A stretch of DNA of 64,000 nt, from contig OZ316895.1 of the NCBI GenBank assembly GCA_973895155.1, forward strand, positions 13,640,001-13,704,000, given 5' to 3'. A program made the translations under genes and the position numbers. The notes under the pieces were generated by a model. The model searched no databases and was not told the DNA's origin. It saw only the letters and a program-made list of their open reading frames with translations. Shown here piece after piece: positions 8,817 through 20,322 of this stretch. Position 1 is the first letter of the stretch. Each line of letters opens with the position of its first letter. Source of the stretch: Marsupella aquatica. Its lineage: Eukaryota > Marchantiophyta.

Positions 8817-9421
8817 TGTGGGTTTTGGACATGTGTGGACATGAGTTCCACTTGTATTCCATTCTCTTGTGTTTGTGATGTGGCAGTGTGACTATGTTTG
8901 GATGTATGTGACAAGGGATGTATGTTGTGTAGCGATGTGTATGCGCACAACAGCTGTCACATCATTCTAGGTAGTGTTAGAGTATATCGTACTATCTAGA
9001 TCCGTATGTTTGGTATGTGTGCTATATGAGCCGATAAGGTTCCGTTAGGTTTGTGTGAGAGGGTACTTCTCACTTGTGAGGCATTGAAAGATCATCTTTC
9101 AATGTTGAGCCTTGGAGAGAGAGGAGCTTGAGTGGCTATGGTGGCTGTGAGCTCCGCTTGTGTAACATGGATTCCTTGAGTAGTGCAAGGTGCGTTGGCT
9201 TGACATACATGTGTGATCGGATCGGTGGGGGATCGATGGGGTATTGTTGACCGGGATCGTTGTGCCGATTGTATGGAGATTATTGTGGGTTTTGGACATG
9301 TGTGGACATGAGTTCCACTTGTATTCCATTCTCTTGTGTTTGTGATGTGACAGTGTGACTATGTCTGGATGTATGTGACAAGCGATGTATGTTGTGTAGC
9401 GATGTGTATGCGCACGACAGC
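8817..9421 (+). repeat. Gypsy 3' LTR with its first 138 bp repeated
   Basis: The sequence starting TGTGGGTTTTGGACATGTGT at 8817 occurs again from 9284. The two copies match over about 138 bp (8817-8954 and 9284-9421) with only a few substitutions and then diverge abruptly. The spacing of 467 bp suggests either a 467-bp LTR followed by the beginning of a second LTR, or a tandem duplication of the LTR start. Within it, 9081-9103 is a near-perfect palindrome (CATTGAAAGAT..CTTTCAATG) that may mark the transcript end. There is no clear CA end, so the boundaries are approximate. Confidence 0.6.
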
Positions 9422-11804
9422 CTGGAGTGTTAGCTCCCCTCTCTGCAAAGGACATAGAGAGACACTTGGGATTTGATGTCTATCACACCAAGGTCTTCAT
9501 CCCCATAAAGACAGGGTCTGAGTTCTTGGGAATAGTTTCCATCTCTGGCCATTGTGCCTGGCCGTGACCTGGGGGGGTCAGTCTTGGCCGCCTGAACATA
9601 GTTCAACAACTGGTTGTGTGAAGAAGAAGAGTCGTTGTGGTGCTTTTGATTGGCAATGTTGGGTGGATTTACACTTTCAAGGGTCATTTGCTTACTTGAA
9701 ACAATCCTTGAAACTCAACCTCAAGGACAAGACAAATGCTTACCTGTTTGGTGTGGTACACAGAGGGGAAAGGATCAACCTTTCTGTTTTTGTTTTTACT
9801 TATATTTACTCCTTAGAAGACACAGAAAACCATCCCATTAAAGGATGCCATTAACCAGTGTCTGCCCCCTCTCCAAAGAAAAAGGAAAAAGATTTTTGAA
9901 AAGCACACAGTAAATGCTAAATGTTTTTAGTAAACTTAGGAAGTGAGTGAAATTTTCTTTTAAAGTACAGCAAATTAGTGTGAATTACTCCATAGTGTCT
10001 TACAGTTTTCTGTAATCATATTTTCTTTCTATTCCAATGTTTCAGATCCTACCTTACCCATTCTGGCCAATCTTCTCTTTACAAAAGTTATATGGTCAGG
10101 AAGAATCATGATTGGTTACTAATTGTCATATGGGCAGGAGGAAATCATGGTCTTTCCCTGAAAAAATGTTTTTACTATATGGTTAGATCCCTCAAACCAC
10201 TTCCTGGCATGCCCTTTGTGGATGTGTGGAATTGTTGGGACAAGTGACTGAAGGCAACAAGCATGTGGTCTATACAGTAAAGTGTAGAGGATCCTAACCC
10301 CTTAAAATTGCAAACAAAAAATACACGATGCATTTTGAAACTTTCCCAAATTAAACCATAGTTCGTTAACTCAGGTTAATTTTTAAGTCTCGGGCTAGTG
10401 TTTCCTTGTTCCCCTTTCCTCCCCCACGCCTGCAACCTTTCCTGGCGATAGCATCTCAACGAGGAAAAGACAGAGCAATGAGCATCCCAACAAAGAAAAG
10501 ACAGAGCAGCTGGCGAATAAGAAAGGGCAGCAAGGGAGCGTGGAGTAACAAAAGGAGATCAGCTAGCACGAGCATGCACCCCGATTACGACTATGGATCC
10601 GAGCACAGGCAAGATGGAGTCATTTACCTTGTATGTCTGTCTCAATTCGTTGGGTAGCTGGATAAAATGTGATGAAATTCGTTGGGTAGTTGTAAGACGT
10701 TCAGTCCTGAGGACTTCTGGTTTGGTGGTTGGTTTGGAGTTTGGAGTTTGGACCGTGATGATCGTTATCTGTTTCTTCTTGCTGCCATTTTAGTGTTCGC
10801 ACTACAGGAAGAGCATTTGATTTCGCTGCGGTAATGTTATCACTGAGTGAATCTTTTGGACGCCATGGCAGACAGGTAAAGTAGAGTGTGGGACAAAAAG
10901 AGATTGCGATATCTGTCTTCGATTTCCGACACGCTGCGAATGTGATAACCTCGTTCAGGTATGGAACATCCTCACTAAGTCGCCCCACACCCAGTCCACA
11001 AGAATAATCTACTCTGGTGGGAACTCACTTTAGAAACCTTTCGATGAACAGTCTCCTCCGGTGTGAGCTCACTTGAGAAAGCTTTCCGTGCAGGATTAAT
11101 GTGCATGTAGATTAATGCGAATTGGGTTTCCAAGCGTACCAGCTTGTTTGCTCATTTGGTGAGGCGAACCTCACGACAGTGTCATTTAAGCTCGCGTTTG
11201 AGTAGGATGTCGCAGATAGGAAGAAAGTCTACAGTTTAGCTATCTCGGTGCATACGGTGAGACTTGTAACGCTTTTCTGCATTCTCTGTTGAGCATACTT
11301 CCTTGGCGCCTGTATATGGTTGAGTACTGCGGAGTAGAGAAGATATGCGGAGAGAGCTTTCCGGGATGCCTCACAAACGACCATCCTTCGTAGCCAATAT
11401 TCAGACTGGGGCCATGCCGACAAATAGCCTCACAATTTCAAATAGCTGCACGGTGTCGACTTTTGCATGATACTTCTTCCGATTTTCAGCTGAGATTCGT
11501 TGGCTGCCGCATTGCAGATCATTTGACGAAGACAGAGAAACTACGAATTGGAGCCTAGCGTCGTCAGCACCAGAGATTAAAATCATGGCATGCGTGTCGA
11601 TGATGAGGCTCCGCCATGGGCCCGACTCACAACAAGCCCAATACGGTGCTTCACCATCTCCTGCCGCTCCTGTTCCCGCTCTACCGCTAATTCTCTGCTA
11701 CAGTTGACATTCAATGAGCTTCTGCTTTGCCAAGGTTTTGTTGGCAAATAATTCCGACAATGTGAGAACGGGACTTAATGAGGAATCTTGATTAGTCTCT
11801 GCAG
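9422..11804. other. Intergenic, no gene recognised
   Basis: Short open stretches exist on both strands (for example near 9430-9690 on - and 10406-10657 on +), but none has recognisable domains or a convincing exon chain. The promoter and any 5' untranslated exon of the carrier gene downstream should lie in the right part. No RNA gene was seen. Confidence 0.5.
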
Positions 11805-11830
11805 ATAATAGCAGAAGGAAAATACAGCCA

Positions 11831-14800
11831 ATGAGATGCCAAATTAATGGAGCTGAGAGTGGGGGTCTATATTATGTATCAAATGTCATCGAGCAGAAGC
11901 CAGATCCCATAAACTGGCTCCGCCTTCTTCTGGGTAAGACTGCAAAATTGATGCATCAGCTGTGGACTACTGCATTGCCTTGTACCTCAGTAGCTTATAC
12001 ATCGGAAAATTTCTGAGTACACTGACGTGTGCGCAGAGGGAGCAGTGGCCGGAGCAACGGCAGGTGTGGTTGTAGAAACTGTTCTTTATCCGATTGACAC
12101 TATCAAGACTCGTCTTCAGGTGTGATTTCTGTCCATGCCCATTCTCCCATGATTCTGCCTGATATACACTTACAGGGCTGATGGATTGTCTGAAACTAAT
12201 GAGACCATGAACCCTGTATCATTTTTGGTGCTGCCCGAAAGGATGGATTAAACGATAAATTCTTCCAATGCATGCTTATTTTCCTTCAATGAAAATGGTT
12301 TGAATGGGAGCATCCTCCAAATTTTGAAGCGTCGCAATTGTCAAAAGCAAATATGAAATGGTCTGAAGTGGAAGAATCTGGCAATGCAGTAGAGTACCTA
12401 TATGCGAACAAAAATCAAACAGATTTAGTTTCAAGGAGGTTGATTGGCTGAAAAAATTCTGACCTCGGTTTTCTTTTCAAACAATGGGTTTCCTCAGGCT
12501 GCACAAGCTGGAGGGAAGATTGTGTGGAAAGGGCTGTACTCTGGGCTAGCTGGAAATCTATTTGGTGTCTTGCCGTACGTACCCTCCTCCCTTTGGCCCG
12601 CATGTTGAACAGCTCCTCGTGGTTCGAGATTGTTGAATTAGGTTCTTACTAGATCTATATCTAGACGCTAGGCACAGAAGGTGTTGTTTTCATGTGATGC
12701 TCTTCGCCAATGTCTTACATTTCCCTCAATCTCTGCTTTTAGGGCATCTGCAGTATTTGTTGGTGTTTATGAGCCTGTGAAGCACAAGCTAATTCAAACC
12801 TTCCCAGACCACCTGAGCGCGTTTGCCCATCTGGTAAATCCAAATACTCGTCCTACTTTTGCTCTTATTTCCTAAAGTATCATTTGGTCGGGTTCTTAGC
12901 TGGTGCATTTCTGGAGACAGACAGCAGGAGCCGTTGGAGGTATAGCAGCATCACTCATTCGTGTGCCAACTGAGGTAGGTTGATCTTATAAGACTAAAAT
13001 GTCTTATACCGCCAGTGTGGCTTCCTTCAAAACTTGTTCTGGATATGAATCTTGATTCTTGATTCCTGGCTGCGATAGATTTGGAGAGGTTACACATGAA
13101 AAGTCCTTTCAATCGTTTCGCTCAGTTGTTCCGATCTTTGTTAAGGTGTACGAAAAGAAAACTTGGCCCTCTTTTCCAATCGCAGGTTGTGAAGCAGAGG
13201 ATGCAAACACTGCAATTCTCTTCTGCTCCAAGTGCAGTACGAGTTATTGTAGGAAAGGAAGGTTTTTCCGGGCTATACGCGGTAAAGCTTTTTGATTATT
13301 GATTTTTGCTGGATCTTCCCTTGCCTGCACTTCCGAGAAATTTGCTTTCCGTTTCAGTGTGATTCAAGTGGTGGCCTTGCCACTGGTAATCGAGCCCTCT
13401 ATATGGTCGAGCAGGAGTATGTCAAATACGGGTAACTTCCCGCAGAAGATATCAAATACAGGCAACTTTCGGCAGAAGATATAAATGAAAAGAAAATTTA
13501 AGATTCCTGAAATTTGAATGGATTGGCAGGGCTTCGGTGCATTTTTATTACGAGACCTCCCATTTGATGCCATTCAGTTTTGCATATACGAGCAGCTCAG
13601 AATTGTATACAAACGATCGGTAAGTCGTCCCCTCTTTATGATATTGATGTCTGGTGTTTGTTCTTTGGGATAGATTGATAATAAGTGAACTTCTTCTTGG
13701 AGAGCAAATGTCAAAACCCCAGACTGTTCACCTTTTAGAGTAGATAGGTGCATCCGGTACTCAATGCCCTTGCTTGCAGATTTCTTACTCTTTGTGGTGG
13801 ATGAGATTCTTTATTAGCTTTTAACATGTGAGACACCGATGTGCGGTCGCTGTATTGATTTTTAGTTATAACCTACATTATGCAAGAGACAGGTGTAAAT
13901 GCTCAGCATGCATGTACAAGTGCAAATTTTCACCGGTTTCATTGAAAACTTGAAGCTACACCTCTAAATGATCTTAAGTGATGTCTACAGGTGGAAAGGG
14001 ATCTATATGACCCAGAGAATGCCATCATGGGTGCTATTTCAGGTGCTCATCTCATCCTTGAATTGGGTGTAACAATCCAGTGCTTGTTTAGAGCTTGTGA
14101 CGCCCCTTGTGTCTGATGCTGATATTCGTATCGATCTTCTTTGTCAGTTTTGACTGGGTTTGACACTTTGTCCTAAGTTGAATTGCACGTCCCACCAGGT
14201 GCTATCACTGGGGCTGTAACTACACCACTGGATGTCATCAAAACTCGGCTGATGGTGCAGGTAGTATTCATGGAATCCCACATTGCCATCTCCGTACCTC
14301 TTGGTTGCTGCTCACGATTTTAAGGAATTCGTTTTTGTTTCTTAGTTTGATCCAGTTTGGCTTGCCAGGATACGGCCATACGGAATTTCCCATGATTAAA
14401 TTTATTGCGGACAGTTATTTTTAACATTGTTAGTGATTTGGCGGAGTTAGAACAAGCTCAGTTGTGAAATTGACATGCAGGGATCAAAAGGGTATTACAA
14501 AGGTGTGATTGACTGCGTTTCCAAAATTATAAAGGAGGAGGGCTCTGGAACGTTACTAAAGGTTGGATGACTCATATTTTCAACAGTCCTCAATTTTTGA
14601 ACTCGATGAAGTAGGACTTTTGTTATGAAGTGGCAAAGAGCTTACATTGTAGGAACCTCATCTAAAACTGGGTTGACTTTTTCTGACGCACTGCTTCCTG
14701 TGCATTGATAGGGTATCGGGCCAAGGGTAATGTGGATTAGTATTGGTGGGTCCATTTTCTTCACAGCATTGGAGAGAACTAAGGGCCAGCTTGCGCAGAT

Positions 14801-14846
14801 GAATTGGTCAAAGGTTGATGACTTTCCAAATGCGAGGACAGCATAG
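11831..14846 (+). CDS. SAMC: S-adenosylmethionine carrier, mitochondrial carrier family
   Basis: Eleven exons join in frame: 11831-11933, 12037-12119, 12498-12574, 12743-12833, 12921-12974, 13186-13281, 13530-13619, 13991-14042, 14199-14260, 14481-14561, 14712-14846. All introns are GT-AG. The 307-residue product has the three carrier repeats with signatures PIDTIKTR, PTEVVKQR and PLDVIKTR. It also has blocks typical of plant SAMC, such as KGLYSGLAGN, GVLPASAVFVGVYEP, LRDLPFDAIQFCIYEQL and GIGPRVMWISIGGSIFF. The family exchanges S-adenosylmethionine for S-adenosylhomocysteine across the organelle inner membrane, feeding methylation in mitochondria and plastids. The first ATG at 11831 is uncertain: the frame is open upstream to an AG at 11803-11804, so a further 5' exon could exist. 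The length is close to known plant SAMC (about 325). Confidence 0.92.
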
Positions 14847-16212
14847 GTCATAGGAGAGCAGTAACAACGTCATTCTCTGTAACGTACAGAACTTAGGGTA
14901 ATTAGTTAAAACCTTTACTCTTTTCTAGTGTGAAATTTGATCAGAAATTGTAGAAAAATGTAAGGGAACGCTAAGATTCATTGATAGCTACACTGATTAT
15001 TCTAGATTTAACATTCATTCAGCGACCTGTTGGCTCTCCATTGATAGGTAGGGTGATGAATGTCTTCTGCTGTCCACACATAAGATACAGATTGGTGGCA
15101 ACATTTGTCACCTTTTCAGATCACTGCATTGGTTTTCAAAGACACGAAGCATCAGTGAAAACTGGGCTCCGCGTCAGGGCTTACACTAGGTTTGGTTCCC
15201 ATCACCCTCTGGTGGGTACATTTTGCTAGTGTGTGCTTTTTCCATCTGTCAATAATTATTTTAACTGGCAACATCTATTTTCTTGGGATCCAAGAGAGAG
15301 AGTCTGCTGTTGTGATTTCAGATCAAATGGCTTACCTTCCGATTCCATTCTCCACACGAAATAGGAACGTACCACGTTTTCTACTTCCAAGAAGTCGAAG
15401 AATTCTCTCCAGGCTTCAGGGTTTCAGCCGCACACAAGAGGGAACAAAAATTGACGAAAAAACAAGAAAGGGATGCTGCGGGCTGAAATGGCTGAGAAGG
15501 AAGGCACATACACAAACAGAATTAAGCCCACTATCGCTCGATCTTAAACAGTGATGGCTGGAAACCAGAGAATATGTTATTGTTTGTTCTTTGAATTTAT
15601 TTTTTCCCTTTTCTTGTTCTGCTTTATTTGCACTTTTCAAGGAAATTTGTTCTATTCCTTCCTTTTTCTTGCAATTGCTCGACTATCGAAATTATTAGAA
15701 ACTGACGGCTTAACCAGGCGAGCAAATGAACGACTAGGGCACTCAGGGAGTTCGTGAGGCTCCCCTGAAAATGTTCATGGCCAATCTGCGCTACTTTTTG
15801 GGGGTAAAACTCGGATTGGGGCAAGTTTGACTTTTACGAAAGTGACTGAAAACAGAAAGTGGACGTAAATAGGGCCATACAAAAGCTAATGGTGTGAAAG
15901 CATAGAAAGTGTTGGATGTGGACTAGGGCCAGAAAAGCTGTGGTGGATGTGAATAGAGCCTTGTAATAGCTGGTGGTGTGAAAAAATCTGAAGAGGACAG
16001 TAGAGATTCATTTTCTGACCCCCTAAACTTTGGTATCTCAGCCGAAACTGTAAGCTGTTGGTAGCAATGGTGCAAAGGCTTTCTGGTCGTCAAACATGCC
16101 GGCAAAAGCTCTATCATAGTCCTCTTTGTTGTAGGTGGTTCTTGGTACTCTTTTAGTTGCTTCTTTTTCTTAGTATGATCCCCTCGGGAACCTTTTCCAC
16201 TGTTTTCTCTAG
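14847..16212. other. Intergenic, 3' flank of the carrier gene
   Basis: The first few hundred bases probably hold the 3' untranslated region of the carrier gene. The rest holds only short, low-complexity open stretches on either strand and no recognised gene or repeat. Confidence 0.45.
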
Positions 16213-18303
16213 TTGTACATTGCTGGTGCTCTGTCAGTAAATTTATTTCTTTCTCTCTGGACTTTGTTTTCCTTGGTGTTGCCATCGATCGTCGTCCATA
16301 AGTCGAAGGCAGGCTGTCCCAGCTCGAACACAAGAGCACCAGTTGTCATCTTTGGATCATCCATACTGAACAAACTTTTGAGATTCTCTATGAACTAGTG
16401 GTTGTTTGTTCACACGGCGGTGCCACTGATCAGTGAAAGACCTGAGTCTGAAACGGGTGCATTGCGCTTAGCTTCATTCAGCATTCAAGAGCCCGTCTTG
16501 GATATACGTCGCAACTGCACTCTGTATCATGAATTTCAATTTTTCATTCCTGTCTCTTCCCCTACTTTTGCTTTCAGTCGCTTGTAAGGCAACCACGTCG
16601 CGCACAAACGTTGCCAGTCTTGTGGCGAAAGAGACATTGGCAAATGAGAAATTGATTCGGTAATCCATGTCCTGGCCTCATCGGATGATGACTGGTTGGA
16701 ACGTACGAGCACCCTGAGAGTGGCAAATACGGATTGGATTGTAAATTCCGCTCTCTCAACCCTTGGGTCCACCAACTCAGGGCCCTCCATGCTCAGTACC
16801 AGCAATCCAAGCACCATGCCCCACGGATCGATTCCCAAGTACTAGAGTAAGGGTCATACGCCTCTGAGAACAGACACCCGAATGATTCGATCATAACGAT
16901 CCATGCAATAGTCCCACAAACATTTTAAATAAGCTTCCCACCAGTTGTGATGAACGGCATATTCTTTACAAATTCTTCAGTTTTCCCAGTGCCTCTGCCC
17001 AACCAGATCCAACACGATTCGTCACGAGAAGCATGATTGATCATTATCATCCTGCTTCCCTTCCAAGAATACACTTTACCGTCCAGTGAAATGAGTTGGC
17101 AATAATACCCTGGGGACTCCTGATTGTCAGTCGCTCCTGAGCTCGTTTCTTTGATCAGCAAGAACATCTGTAGCCTTGAATGAAAGTGAATTAGCAACCA
17201 GATAAGTTAAGATAGAACAATCGTTGCACCTGGGATTGTCATGAAAGGGACAGTAACTTAATTACCATCCAATTGTATCCAAATCAATCTAGTCATGCTT
17301 GTGGTGATTGAAAGAGAGTCCATAAGCTCCGGACAGATGATTTAAAAGACTTGTTAGGCATTATGCCTCGTTCAATTCCAAAATCTGGAGCCCCTGAGGC
17401 TAGAAAGAAAACGCTTTCCAACTGTTGAACGAAGATCATTCCATCTGCAGCGCCTTTGAGTTCCGAAGAAGATTGCTCCCTTCTCAAGCACAAAGATCCA
17501 ATTGAAAGACCATGAAGCTACAGGCAGCTTCTTGGAGCACCTCGGCCGAGATTCTCCTTGCTCAACTGATCTATTGCTTGGGCAATCTCCCGTTCCCCCA
17601 TTAGTGCCACCCATGTTCGTTGCACTTGAAATTTTTTCTGTCCAGAATCTCTCTCGCAGTCTCACCTTTGCCGAGTCGTTCCAGTAGTGCTGCTACTCTC
17701 TGGCCAGTGACATACTCCCTGGCACAACCACTTGCTTGTCTCTAATTGTTTCCCGGTCCTGACTCGTTGCTATAGACCGTATCCGAGCCATCGATTCCCT
17801 AGCCCTACACTGTGCTTGTGCCAACTCATCAAAATTGGAAACTTGTGAGTTTTGTACCGCTGTCATGCGGTTCAGGCTGTCATTTCTCAATTTTGCCAAA
17901 GCCTTCAGGACTTCTCGGTCCTGTGGAGTTACCAACCAAATTTGTTCCGAGTTTGCATCTAGGCTTCGCTGAAGATGAGCATTACCGTCATCTGGTGGTT
18001 GATCGTGTTCGAATGGACGAAAGCTCCATATTGAAGACCCATCTTCAATCTATCCACTCGACGCCTCCGGTACAGTGGATAGATGTTGCGGACTCCAATC
18101 GCGTCACCTTCTTTTTGTTGACGATTGCTTCGAGTGTCGATGCAGAGGTCTTCCTCTGTTGCAGGACGTGCATTTGCAGCTTCTAGATGTTGAGGATTGC
18201 TTCGATTTTCTCTGTTTGGGGAGAACTCGCTCAGGTTCAGGTGCAATATTCGCGCCTTCTTGCTGAGGACTAGTTCGAATTTCCTACGCCATGCGCAGAT
18301 CAT
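16213..18303 (-). pseudogene. Unrecognised coding-like blocks, probably a broken or multi-exon gene
   Basis: A series of protein-like stretches lies on the minus strand in one direction: 18303-17959; about 18040-17693 (with VTPQDREVLKALAKLRNDSL and DELAQAQCRARESMARIRSI); 17690-17372 after an in-frame TAG; 17493-17293 in another frame (MIFVQQLESVFFLASGAPDF); 17197-16925 (DESCWIWLGRGTGKTEEF); 16844-16536, directly after an AG (LGIDPWGMVLGLLVLSMEGP, QDWQRLCATWLPYKR); and 16400-16213 (MTTGALVFELGQPAFDLW). The amino-acid composition is that of a globular protein, not of random translation. I do not recognise the family. The frame changes could be introns, but I could not join the blocks cleanly with GT-AG sites, so decay is as likely. 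No function is proposed. Confidence 0.4.
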
Positions 18304-18417
18304 TCAAGCCGCGTTAGATTTCTTGTTTGAGAATGCGGATGGTGCCGATCGAAGAGCTCTGTGAAGCTATTAGAGGAGCCACTGTGGAGTCGAAATGGAG
18401 GCTTTTCAGATCACTCC

Positions 18418-19020
18418 AACTTTTTTGGAAACAAGCCAACCTTAAACCCTCATTCATTGCAAGTCATCCTTTGTGCTTGTATAATTTTTTGGAGACCAGC
18501 CAATCTTAAACCCTCGTTCACTGTTCCCTTTGTATTTGTATAATATTAAGGGACAAGCGAACTTTGAAGCCTCGTTCGAACCCTCATTCATTGTGAGTCT
18601 TCCTTTGTATTTGTTTGATTTTTTGGGCACAAGCCAACTTTTAACCCTCTTTCAAATCTGTATTCGTTGTCAGTCTTCCACTGTATTATTTGATTTTTTA
18701 CAGACAAGCCAATCTTAAACCCTCGGTCACTGTTCTCTTTGTATTTGCATAATTTTAAGGGACAAGCCAACTTTTAAGCCTCGTTCAAACCCTCGTTCAT
18801 TGTGAGTCTTCCTTTGTATTTGTTTGATTTTTTGGGGACAAGCCAACTTTTAACCCTCGTTCATTGTGAGTCTTCCTTTGTATTTGTTTGATTTTTTGGG
18901 GACAAGCCAACTTTTAACCCTCGTTCAAACCTTTATTCGTTGTGAGTCTTCCATTGTATTATTTGATTTTTAGAGACAAGCCAACCTCAAATCCTCATTT
19001 AAACCCTCATCTCATCGTGA
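18418..19020. repeat. Imperfect tandem array with higher-order structure
   Basis: About nine diverged units of roughly 60-75 bp share the core GACAAGCCAACTTTTAACCC, then a TCGTTCATTGTGAGTCTTCC segment and TTTGTATTTGTTTGATTTTT. A pair of different unit types (the CCAATCTTAAACCC type and the CCAACTTTTAA type) repeats at about 209 bp, near 18496 and 18704, so the array grew partly by duplicating multi-unit blocks. No coding function is apparent. Confidence 0.85.
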
Positions 19021-20322
19021 ATCTTCCATTGTATATATTTACACCCTTTGTCTTTAACTGAAGGCTATGACCATGATCCCCTCGCCAGCCTGGCCCAAGA
19101 TTCTCTGATTTAACTCTCTTCAGTACTAGCACAGATCAAGGTTGCAACTCTGCCTAAGCATATTGAGGTTGAATACTAACAATAGGATTTGGGCTTGGCC
19201 CATTTTGGTAACCCATTTTGGTAACCCCCTTGGGCTCGTGGCCCTTGGGGATTACACCCCATAACCCATGGGTGACCCTACCACTTCTGGCAGAGTGTGG
19301 GGATTGAGAACAAAAAGAGCCCCACCAAGGCCCAGGACTTGTGTCAGTTCCAAAACAGAGGAAAAGGGTTTGTTCAACGGAAAGTTAGGCTAGGCCCTTT
19401 CTATTAGAGCTTGGACCTTGTCTTGAAATGTTGTTGTGTTCAAAACTTATCTATGAGAAAGCCCTTTCAATCACAAGCAACCCCCCCCCATCTCTCCAAA
19501 ATAAATAGAATTCAAAGCTAGAGAAAGATATGTTGCCTAGGCTTTGACATGTCTCAAGGGAAAGACATTCAAACGGGGCAGCATTGTTAAAAAATTGCTA
19601 GCAGAATTTGCTATTTTCCACTCTTGCCCAAATATTTTATTTCATTAATGAACCTGACTTGGCCTTGAACAAGCCATTGAAACAATTTTAGGCAGAGTCC
19701 AAGGCCATTAAGAACGTTAGAAATTATGTGTAGATAGTAACAATTTTATAGAATCATGACATGATGATGATTACATGTTAAAATGATCAGTTTCTTACTC
19801 ATAGTAAACACCCCTGAACACCACTGTATCTACGTCCTTATAAAATTAAAATGCAAATGATGTCACAATAGCTTCAGTTGACGTCTAATTGTAAAACCAA
19901 TAACAATAAACTCAAATATAAGTGAATGTGATGTAATATTACATCTAACACACAAGCGTTTATTTAGTAGACTTGCTAGTGAAATATGAATGAGAATATG
20001 CCTTCAATTAATTTGCATGTGATAGTAATTTTGAAGCGGCATGAATAGTGTCTTCTAAATTAAACCTCATCAGTTTTTTTAGACTAGGCAGGAATATATA
20101 TAAGTGCCTTGGATATATAGCTGGATTGAACAATGCATCCCAAATTTGGCCTGGCATTTTTAGGAGGAAGAGTGTTGTAAAGGACAATGTGTTGAGTTGA
20201 CCAGATAAGCAGCCCTCTCTTGTTGGATGGGGCCATTATCTGGAACTTGCAAGTGCTCATTTAACTTTCTTGATCACTGCAACTACTTGCCATCATGCTT
20301 GGTAATGTTGGTGCCAGGGCAC
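19021..20322. other. Intergenic, no gene recognised
   Basis: AT-rich sequence with a small local duplication of CCCATTTTGGTAACCC near 19198-19225. No exon chain, RNA gene or transposon end was seen. Confidence 0.45.

Larger units (their letters stand above)
5272..9421 (+). mobile_element. Decayed Ty3/gypsy element with PHD-finger integrase, 5' truncated
   Basis: Pieces of a gypsy polyprotein follow in the order reverse transcriptase, RNase H, integrase, then a polypurine tract at 8806-8815 and LTR-like sequence from 8817. Gag and most of the protease are missing, because the left side is interrupted at 5271 by the minus-strand element. RT to RNase H to integrase is the Ty3/gypsy order (copia has integrase first). 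The integrase half is open over 381 codons, while the RT and RNase H half has several stops and shifts. Its other half should lie left of the inserted element, outside the window. Confidence 0.88.

Noticed and set aside
10701-10988. 95-codon frame on the minus strand
   Set aside because: No homologue recognised, no exon chain, and a composition that does not differ from the other frames.
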